Under the pieces are notes generated by a model, which saw only the letters and a list, made by a program, of their open reading frames with translations, was not told where the DNA came from and made no database searches. The translations under genes were made by a program, and so were the position numbers. This document shows, in pieces, positions 57,570 to 64,000 of a DNA stretch of 64,000 nt. Source of the DNA: Pseudomonas urmiensis (lineage in GTDB: Bacteria; Pseudomonadota; Gammaproteobacteria; Pseudomonadales; Pseudomonadaceae); contig NZ_JABWRE020000001.1 in the NCBI RefSeq assembly GCF_014268815.2, forward strand, positions 439,001-503,000, in the 5' to 3' direction. Positions within the stretch are counted from its first letter, which is position 1. Every line of letters begins with the position of its first letter.

Positions 57570-58574
57570 ATGAATGATCTACCGATCGAAGGTTTCACGA
57601 CCAGCAACGAGAATTCGGCGATGGTCCTGCTGGTCGACGATCAGGCCATGATCGGTGAAGCGGTACGCCGTGGCCTGGCCCATGAAGAGAACATCGACTT
57701 TCACTTCTGCGCCGACCCGCACCAGGCCGTGGCCCAAGCGATGCGCATCAAGCCGACGGTGATTCTCCAGGACCTGATCATGCCGGGCCTGGATGGCCTG
57801 ACCCTGGTGCGCGAGTACCGTAATAACCCGGCCACCCAGGACATTCCAATCATCGTCCTGTCGACCAAGGAAGATCCACTGGTCAAGAGCGCGGCGTTCG
57901 CCGCCGGCGCTAACGATTACCTGGTCAAGCTGCCCGATACCATCGAGTTGGTGGCGCGGATTCGCTATCACTCGCGCTCGTACCTGACCCTGTTGCAGCG
58001 CGACGAGGCCTATCGGGCCTTGCGCGTCAGCCAGCAACAACTGCTCGACACCAATTTGATGCTGCAGCGGCTGATGAACTCCGATGGCCTGACCGGGCTG
58101 TCCAATCGCCGCCATTTCGACGAATACCTGGAGCTTGAGTGGCGCCGGGCGATGCGCGAGCAGCAGCAGATATCCCTGCTGATGATCGACGTCGACTACT
58201 TCAAACTCTACAACGACAGTTTCGGCCATTTGGCCGGAGACGAAGCCTTGCGCCAGGTGGCCGAGGCTATTCGTGGCTCGTGCTCGCGACCGACCGATCT
58301 GCCGGCGCGCTATGGCGGCGAGGAGTTCGCCCTGGTGCTACCCAATACTTCCCCAGGCGGCGCGCGGCTGATCGCCGAGAAGCTGCGTCAGACCGTGCAT
58401 GGCCTGAATATTCCCCATTGCGCCCCTGAAACTGACGCGCGCCTGACTGTCAGCATCGGCCTGGCGACCCTGACCCCGAGCATTGGCAGTCATTGCCGGC
58501 AGTTGATCTCGGCGGCGGACAAGGGCTTGTATCTGGCCAAGAACAGTGGGCGCAATCAGGTCGGCATCGCCTGA
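57570..58574 (+). CDS. wspR: Response regulator diguanylate cyclase WspR
   Basis: 334 residues. Receiver domain with phospho-Asp68 ([14 protein letters not shown]), a helical stalk (about 140-172), then a GGDEF domain with the active site GGEEF at 249-253. The inhibitory site RPTD (240-243) is five residues upstream, so product feedback by c-di-GMP should be kept. It makes c-di-GMP from two GTP on phosphorylation by WspE and clusters in the cell. Confidence 0.96.
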   Translation: MNDLPIEGFTTSNENSAMVLLVDDQAMIGEAVRRGLAHEENIDFHFCADPHQAVAQAMRIKPTVILQDLIMPGLDGLTLVREYRNNPATQDIPIIVLSTKEDPLVKSAAFAAGANDYLVKLPDTIELVARIRYHSRSYLTLLQRDEAYRALRVSQQQLLDTNLMLQRLMNSDGLTGLSNRRHFDEYLELEWRRAMREQQQISLLMIDVDYFKLYNDSFGHLAGDEALRQVAEAIRGSCSRPTDLPARYGGEEFALVLPNTSPGGARLIAEKLRQTVHGLNIPHCAPETDARLTVSIGLATLTPSIGSHCRQLISAADKGLYLAKNSGRNQVGIA

Positions 58575-58721
58575 TTGCCCCACGATTGGGCCAGCACGTG
58601 CAACCTGGGCTGGAAAAAACCGGCACGCAAGCCAAACCCACCGCCCGGCGGGTCTGCCGCCATGGGACAGACTCGTTTATACTCACCGGCTTTTCACCGA
58701 ATTCGCGCGAGTAGCCTGCCC

Positions 58722-59817
58722 ATGGAAATCCAACCGATCCTGAACACCATCAAGGACCTCACCGAGCGTTCCCAGTCTATTCGGGGGTATCTTTGACTAC
58801 GATCACAAAGCTGATCGCCTGATCGAAGTCAACCGCGAGCTGGAAGACCCGGCCGTCTGGAACAAGCCCGAGTACGCCCAGGCCCTGGGCCGCGAGCGTG
58901 CCATGCTGGCGCAGGTGGTCGAGACCCTGGACAAGATGTCCAACGGCCTGGCCGACTGCCAGGACCTGCTCGACATGGCCGTCGAGGAAAATGACGAAGG
59001 CGCCGTGAGCGACGTCGTGACCGAGCTGGAAGGCCTGGAAGAAAGCCTGGCCCAGCTTGAGTTCCGTCGCATGTTCAGCGGTGAGATGGACATGAACAAC
59101 GCCTACCTGGATATCCAGGCTGGCTCCGGCGGTACCGAAGCGCAGGACTGGGCCAACATCCTCCTGCGCATGTACCTGCGCTGGGCCGACAAGCGCGGTT
59201 TCGACGCCACCATCATCGAGCTTTCCGAGGGTGAAGTCGCCGGCATCAAAGGCGCCACCGTGCATATCAAGGGCGAGTACGCCTTCGGCTGGCTGCGCAC
59301 CGAAATCGGCGTGCACCGTCTGGTGCGCAAGAGCCCGTTCGACTCCGGCGCCCGTCGGCACACCTCGTTCTCGGCGGTGTTCGTCTCGCCTGAGATCGAC
59401 GACAAGGTCGAGATCGAGATCAACCCGTCCGACTTGCGTATCGACACCTACCGCTCCTCCGGTGCCGGCGGTCAGCACGTGAACACCACCGACTCGGCGG
59501 TGCGTATCACCCACGTGCCGACCAACACCGTGGTGGCCTGTCAGAACGAACGTTCCCAGCACGCCAACAAGGACACCGCCATGAAAATGCTGCGGGCCAA
59601 GTTGTACGAACTGGAGATGCAAAAGCGCAATGCCGCCTCGCAGGCGCTGGAAGACAGCAAGTCGGACATCGGCTGGGGCCACCAGATCCGCTCCTATGTA
59701 CTCGATGACTCGCGTATCAAGGACCTGCGTACCGGCGTCGAGCGCAGCGACTGCAACAAGGTCCTCGACGGCGACATCGACCAGTACCTGGAAGCGAGCC
59801 TGAAGCAGGGGCTGTAA
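58722..59817 (+). CDS. prfB: Peptide chain release factor 2, with programmed +1 frameshift
   Basis: 364 residues after a +1 shift. The zero frame from the ATG at 58722 encodes 24 residues ending at GGGTATCTTTGA (in-frame TGA at 58794). The ribosome slips at CTT (58791) to read GAC at 58795. The GGGGG stretch acts as the internal Shine-Dalgarno-like stimulator. The rest carries the GGQ loop ([13 protein letters not shown]) and the SPF-region ([15 protein letters not shown]) for UGA/UAA reading. RF2 level controls its own shifting. A TATACT -10 candidate is at 58678-58683. Confidence 0.96.
58785..58797 (+). promoter_or_regulatory. prfB autoregulatory frameshift site
   Basis: GGGGGTATCTTTGAC: a purine-rich stimulator, then CTT-TGA-C, the standard RF2 slip site. 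Lack of RF2 slows termination at UGA and favours the +1 shift. Confidence 0.95.
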
Positions 59818-59908
59818 GCCACACCACCGCCGCGATGCCCGGCCGCCTGCCGGCATCGCGCGCCCTGCCCGAAAAGGGCAATGAATACCTGATGGAAAGA
59901 ATGACGAC

Positions 59909-61411
59909 ATGAGCGATCTGAAGACCGAAGCGCAAGACCTGCAACAGGAAGAAAACACCCTGATCGCCCTGCGCAAGGAAAAACTTGCCGCAGAACGTGC
60001 GAAGGGTCAGGCCTTCCCCAACGACTTCCGCCGCGACAGCTACTGCAATGACCTGCAGAAGCAATACGTCGACAAGACCAAGGAAGAGCTGGAAGCTGCA
60101 GCGATCCCGGTCAAGGTCGCCGGTCGCATCATGCTCAACCGTGGCTCGTTCATGGTTATCCAGGACATGACCGGTCGCATCCAGGTCTACGTCAACCGCA
60201 AGACCCTGCCTGAAGAAACCCTGGCTGCCGTGAAAACCTGGGACCTGGGCGACATCATCGCCGCCGAAGGTACCCTGGCCCGTTCCGGCAAGGGCGACCT
60301 GTACGTCGAAATGACCAACGTGCGCCTGCTGACCAAGTCGCTGCGCCCGCTGCCGGACAAGCACCACGGCCTGACCGACACCGAGCAGCGCTATCGCCAG
60401 CGCTACGTCGACCTGATGGTCAACGAAGAAACCCGCCACACCTTCCGTGTGCGTTCGCAGGTGATCTCGCACATCCGTAAGTTCCTCATCGAGCGCGACT
60501 TCCTCGAAGTCGAAACGCCGATGCTGCAGACTATCCCTGGTGGTGCCGCGGCCAAGCCGTTCGAGACCCATCACAACGCGCTGGACATGGCCATGTTCCT
60601 GCGCATCGCGCCTGAGCTGTACCTCAAGCGCCTGGTGGTCGGTGGCTTCGAGAAGGTCTTCGAGATCAACCGCAACTTCCGTAACGAAGGCGTTTCGACC
60701 CGGCACAACCCCGAGTTCACCATGCTCGAGTTCTACCAGGCCTACGCCGACTACAACGACAACATGGACCTCACCGAAGAGCTGTTCCGCGAGCTGGCGC
60801 AGCTGGTGCTGGGGACCACCGACGTGCCGTACGGCGACAAGGTGTTCCACTTCGGCGAGCCGTTCGTGCGCCTGTCGGTGTTCGACTCGATCCTCAAGTA
60901 CAACCCAGAGCTCACCGCCGCCGACCTCCAGGACGTCGACAAGGCCCGCGCCATCGCCAAGAAAGCCGGCGCGAAGGTGCTTGGCCACGAAGGCCTGGGC
61001 AAGCTGCAGGTGATGATTTTCGAAGAGCTGGTCGAGCACAAGCTGGAGCAGCCGCACTTCATCACTGAATACCCGTTCGAGGTCTCGCCGCTGGCCCGTC
61101 GCAACGACGAAAACCCAGCCGTGACCGACCGCTTCGAGCTATTCATCGGTGGCCGCGAGATCGCCAATGCCTACTCCGAGCTCAACGATGCCGAAGACCA
61201 GGCCGAGCGCTTCCTGGCCCAGGTGGCCGAGAAGGACGCCGGTGACGACGAAGCCATGCACTACGACGCCGACTTCGTGCGTGCGCTGGAGTACGGCATG
61301 CCGCCGACCGCGGGTGAAGGTATCGGCATCGACCGTTTGGTGATGCTGCTGACCAACTCACCGTCGATTCGCGATGTGATCCTGTTCCCGCACATGCGTC
61401 CGCAGGCCTGA
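59909..61411 (+). CDS. lysS: Lysyl-tRNA synthetase, class II
   Basis: 500 residues. An OB-fold anticodon-binding domain ([22 protein letters not shown] is its start) is followed by the class II core with motif 1 (FLEVETPML), motif 2 ([24 protein letters not shown]) and motif 3 ([14 protein letters not shown]). Commonly placed after prfB. A GCGATGCC/GGCATCGC hairpin lies between the two genes, and a terminator follows. Confidence 0.97.
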   Translation: MSDLKTEAQDLQQEENTLIALRKEKLAAERAKGQAFPNDFRRDSYCNDLQKQYVDKTKEELEAAAIPVKVAGRIMLNRGSFMVIQDMTGRIQVYVNRKTLPEETLAAVKTWDLGDIIAAEGTLARSGKGDLYVEMTNVRLLTKSLRPLPDKHHGLTDTEQRYRQRYVDLMVNEETRHTFRVRSQVISHIRKFLIERDFLEVETPMLQTIPGGAAAKPFETHHNALDMAMFLRIAPELYLKRLVVGGFEKVFEINRNFRNEGVSTRHNPEFTMLEFYQAYADYNDNMDLTEELFRELAQLVLGTTDVPYGDKVFHFGEPFVRLSVFDSILKYNPELTAADLQDVDKARAIAKKAGAKVLGHEGLGKLQVMIFEELVEHKLEQPHFITEYPFEVSPLARRNDENPAVTDRFELFIGGREIANAYSELNDAEDQAERFLAQVAEKDAGDDEAMHYDADFVRALEYGMPPTAGEGIGIDRLVMLLTNSPSIRDVILFPHMRPQA

Positions 61412-61422
61412 GTGATCTGAAC

Positions 61423-61447
61423 AAGCCGCCTTATTAGGCGGCTTTTT
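61423..61447 (+). terminator. Intrinsic terminator after lysS
   Basis: GCCGCC (61425-61430), loop TTATTA, GGCGGC (61437-61442), then TTTTT. Confidence 0.93.
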
Positions 61448-61471
61448 CTTGCCTTGAGTCTTAGCGTGCCG

Positions 61472-61566
61472 GTGCCGTCTCTATCGCGGGGCAAGCCCGC
61501 TCCCACGTAGTTCGCTGCTGATGTTGATTACGTGGGAGCGGGCTTGCCCCGCGATAGAGACGGCAC
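61472..61566. repeat. REPIN with perfect 38-bp arms
   Basis: The arms at 61472-61509 and 61529-61566 are exact reverse complements over 38 bp with a 19-base spacer. The core contains GCGGGGCAAGCCCGCTCCCA. The following ACAGACAACA is shared with the REPIN ending at 31089. Confidence 0.93.
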
Positions 61567-61597
61567 AGACAACATTCAACTTTAAGAGGTACCCACT

Positions 61598-62314
61598 GTG
61601 ACACCAGCAAACGCCCAACAAGGCGCGGCCGGCGTGGCCAGCGCTGTCGCCGAGAGCGTGCAGTACCAAGGGCGCAAGACTAGCCGCCAGGGCAGCGAGC
61701 AGCGCCGCCAGTTGATTCTCGACGCGGCCATGCGCATCGTCGTGCGTGATGGCGTGCGCGGCGTGCGTCACCGCGCGGTGGCAGCCGAGGCTGGGGTGCC
61801 GCTGTCGGCCACTACCTATTACTTCAAGGACATCGAAGACCTGCTCACCGACACCTTCGCCCAGTACGTCGAGCGCAGCGCCGCCTACATGGCCAAGCTG
61901 TGGTCCAACACCGAAGTAGTGTTGCGCCAGCTGCTGGCGCAGGGTGATGGCAGCGCGCAATCACGCGCGCGGCTGGTCGACGAAGTGGCGCGCATGACCG
62001 CCGATTACGTCAGTCGCCAACTGCATAACCGGCGTGACTTCCTCATGGCCGAGCAGGCTTTTCGCCAAGAGGCGCTGTTGTGCCCGCGTTTGGCTGACTT
62101 GGTCCGCGCTCATGAGCAGATTCTTCTGCATGGCGCGCGGCAGATGCTCCAGGTGGTCGGCTCGCGTCAGCCGGAACAGGACGCCCAGATGTTGACGGCG
62201 ATTATCGAGCAGATGGAATATCAGGGCCTGCTCATGGATGCGAATGCGCAAGCCGATGGGCAGATGCTCGCTATCCTTACCCGGTACTTGCACCTGGTGC
62301 TGGCCTCGGCCTAG
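61598..62314 (+). CDS. TetR-family transcriptional regulator
   Basis: 238 residues from a GTG start. The N-terminal HTH covers about residues 33-80 (RRQLILDAAMRIVVRDGVRG, VAAEAGVPLSATTYYFKDIEDLL). The C-terminal ligand/dimerisation domain has no recognised motif. A Gln/Ala-rich lead of about 28 residues precedes the HTH. It is followed after 29 bases by a lipoprotein gene and then the DUF1704 gene, which could form one operon. Confidence 0.92.
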   Translation: MTPANAQQGAAGVASAVAESVQYQGRKTSRQGSEQRRQLILDAAMRIVVRDGVRGVRHRAVAAEAGVPLSATTYYFKDIEDLLTDTFAQYVERSAAYMAKLWSNTEVVLRQLLAQGDGSAQSRARLVDEVARMTADYVSRQLHNRRDFLMAEQAFRQEALLCPRLADLVRAHEQILLHGARQMLQVVGSRQPEQDAQMLTAIIEQMEYQGLLMDANAQADGQMLAILTRYLHLVLASA

Positions 62315-62343
62315 GTAGCGACCGACTTTTCAAGGAGAACCTG

Positions 62344-62895
62344 ATGAAAGCCTGGCGTGTGGTGTTGTTGACGTTGTCATTCCTGCTGCTGGGCGGTTGT
62401 CTGGTGACCTTCGGTGATCCACTCCCCGCTAATCAGGCGGCGCCCAAGGCCCTGCTGGGCAATTGGAGCAGCAAAGATGCCTGGGGACAGCCGCTGAAGC
62501 TGGCGATCAGTCGCGCCGGGGGCAACACCTACAAGGCGGTGGCGCGCGCACAAGGCAAGCCGGCTGAGGAGTACGCCTTCACCGTTGCCCGCCACGGCAA
62601 CCGCTGGTATCTCTCAGCCGGTGTTCCCAAGCGGCTGGGGGGCAATTTCCTGATTGGCGGTTTCGAGGTCAGCCAGGACGGCAAGGACCTGGTGATCTAC
62701 AACCTCGATGTCGATCAGGTACAGCAGGCTGTACAGAAAAAGGAACTGACCGGGCGTAGTACCGAAGTGCCGGAAGACAATGGCCCCGGCGTGCTGATCG
62801 ACAGCCCGACCGAGCGCGTCCTGGCCTACCTGGACGATCCGGCCAACTCCGATCTGTTCGTCGAAGTGGCGCGCTTCCAGCGCGCTGGCAAGTAA
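62344..62895 (+). CDS. Small lipoprotein, unknown function
   Basis: 183 residues (AAGGAG upstream). Signal peptide with lipobox LLGGC (Cys19). The mature part has LLGNWSSKDAWGQPLKLAISR, a lipocalin-like opening, and no catalytic motif. The residue after Cys is Leu, compatible with outer-membrane sorting. It lies between the TetR and DUF1704 genes. Confidence 0.82.
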   Translation: MKAWRVVLLTLSFLLLGGCLVTFGDPLPANQAAPKALLGNWSSKDAWGQPLKLAISRAGGNTYKAVARAQGKPAEEYAFTVARHGNRWYLSAGVPKRLGGNFLIGGFEVSQDGKDLVIYNLDVDQVQQAVQKKELTGRSTEVPEDNGPGVLIDSPTERVLAYLDDPANSDLFVEVARFQRAGK

Positions 62896-62917
62896 TAGCC
62901 GATACAAGGAATTCGGT

Positions 62918-64000
62918 GTGGACGAGTACCAGCAGACTATCCGTGCGTTGTCCGACCGTATTGTCGCCGCGCAAACCCCAATTCGCGTGCTCGATGCCGT
63001 GAAGTGGGATGACAGCATCCGCCAGGGCTTTCTCAAGACCAAGGGCAAGGAGCCACCGGCGGTGGACCGAGCCTATTACCAGTCGCGGCCGCTGTCGTTC
63101 GATTCTGCTGCACTGAAAGCAGAGTTCCAGAACATCGAACGGGATATCACCCGTCAGCTCGGCCAGTTCAACCCGGTCGGGCAGATCATGCGGCGCATGT
63201 GCAAGGAGTATCGCATGGTCGTGCGCATGCTCGAAGCGCGCGGCACCGAAGACTTCGGCTTGATCTCCCAGGAGCTGTATGGCGCCGCTTCCGATGCCTT
63301 CCATGCCGGCGACCCGACCCTGGCTGACCTGGGCCTGATGCTCTCGGACTACCTGAACAACATCGATGGCCGGGGCGATCTGAAAGACGAGCCGAAGAAC
63401 CTGACTGCCAAGGAGGCGGTGGATATTCTCCAGCGCCGCCTGAACAAGGTCTTCGGTGAGGCCGAAAGCACCATTCGTGTGTTCGAGTCCGACGGCATCG
63501 TCGCTGACGCTGCGGCCGGCGCCGACTACATCAAGGTGCGCGCCGATGCCATGTTCAACAGCCGCGACGTGCGCGCGCTGGAGGTCCACGAGGGGCTGGT
63601 GCACGTCGGCACCACGCTCAATGGCTTGAACCAGCCAATCTGCACCTTCCTGGCCAAGGGTCCGCCCTCGTCGACGGTGACCCAGGAAGGCCTGGCGATC
63701 CTCATGGAGGTGATTGCCTTTGCCTCTTATCCCAGCCGTCTGCGCAAGTTGACCAACCGCACCCGCGCCATCCATATGGTCGAGGAGGGCGCAGACTTCA
63801 TGCAGGTCTATGAGTTCTTCCGCGGCCAGGGCTTCGAGATCGGCCAGAGCTACAGCAATGCCAGCCGGGTATTTCGCGGCTCGGTGCCAAATGGCCTGCC
63901 ATTCACCAAGGACTTGTCCTACCTCAAGGGTTTCATCATGGTTTACAACTACATTCAGTTGGCCGTGAAGAAGGGCAAGCTCGAGCAGATTCCGTTGCTG
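62918..64000 (+). CDS. DUF1704 QEGLA-motif protein, HExxxH putative metallopeptidase (3' end outside window)
   Basis: The frame is open from the GTG at 62918 (AAGGA upstream) to the window edge, 361 codons. It has the family motifs EVHEGLVHVGTTLNG, an HExxxH zinc-peptidase-like site, and TVTQEGLAILMEV, the QEGLA motif. Bacterial copies are named flavohaemoglobin expression-modulating QEGLA proteins, and the same DUF1704 fold contains the eukaryotic tyrosine carboxypeptidases of the MATCAP group. The bacterial substrate is unknown. It follows the lipoprotein after 22 bases. Confidence 0.87.
   Translation, partial: MDEYQQTIRALSDRIVAAQTPIRVLDAVKWDDSIRQGFLKTKGKEPPAVDRAYYQSRPLSFDSAALKAEFQNIERDITRQLGQFNPVGQIMRRMCKEYRMVVRMLEARGTEDFGLISQELYGAASDAFHAGDPTLADLGLMLSDYLNNIDGRGDLKDEPKNLTAKEAVDILQRRLNKVFGEAESTIRVFESDGIVADAAAGADYIKVRADAMFNSRDVRALEVHEGLVHVGTTLNGLNQPICTFLAKGPPSSTVTQEGLAILMEVIAFASYPSRLRKLTNRTRAIHMVEEGADFMQVYEFFRGQGFEIGQSYSNASRVFRGSVPNGLPFTKDLSYLKGFIMVYNYIQLAVKKGKLEQIPLL

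Noticed and set aside
58722..58796. prfB as a frameshifted pseudogene
   Set aside because: The in-frame TGA at CTT-TGA-C with an upstream G-rich stimulator is the normal programmed site.

Overview
The window looks like chromosomal DNA of a Pseudomonas of the P. putida group. The evidence is the high GC, many P. putida-type REP/REPIN palindromes (core like GCGGGGCAAGCCCGCTCCCA), the gene order ffh-rpsP-rimM-trmD-rplS and xerD-dsbC-hom-thrC, a complete wspABCDEFR operon, a Pho-controlled xcp/uxp type II secretion locus, and a ydcSTUV/patD polyamine locus. No rRNA, tRNA, CRISPR array, transposase, phage gene or plasmid origin was seen.

Left end (1-11652): a Tat-exported PhoX-family phosphatase lipoprotein (uxpB-like, cut by the window edge) is divergent from a long, tightly overlapping operon. 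That operon holds a UxpA-like lipoprotein followed by GspC,D,E,F,G,H,I,J,L,M,N. A triple PhoB half-site array with a correctly spaced -10 sits upstream of uxpA, so the locus should be induced by phosphate starvation and export phosphatases. No GspK gene is present between gspJ and gspL, and the GspC is very short.

11714-17911 holds a two-partner secretion pair (TpsB transporter, TpsA filamentous haemagglutinin) of visibly lower GC, with no toxin/immunity tail. A 430-bp AT-richer regulatory stretch follows.

18342-41410 is mostly core metabolism and housekeeping: L,D-transpeptidase, two NUDIX hydrolases, gamma-carbonic anhydrase-like protein, VUT transporter, purT, an MHS transporter, a CorC/HlyC-type protein with a CcsA-like protein, ffh, the rpsP-rimM-trmD-rplS operon, an acyl-CoA thioesterase, xerD, dsbC, hom, thrC, an orphan receiver protein, a DUF3509-like protein, a periplasmic solute-binding-like protein, a class III CoA-transferase, yaeQ and recJ.

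41411-42441 has no gene. It holds two ~235-bp inverted arms around a REP pair, plus short tandem hexamer arrays. Then come an old yellow enzyme, the patD-ydcV-ydcU-ydcT-ydcS putrescine/polyamine locus, and a DUF533 protein.

50165-58574 is the Wsp surface-sensing pathway (receptor WspA, adaptors WspB/WspD, methyltransferase WspC, kinase WspE, methylesterase WspF, diguanylate cyclase WspR). These together convert surface contact into c-di-GMP. After it come prfB with its programmed +1 frameshift, lysS, a TetR regulator, a small lipoprotein, and the start of a DUF1704/QEGLA protein with an HExxxH motif that runs off the right edge.

Most reading frames were translated by eye. Family names come from recognised motifs and memory, not from searches.
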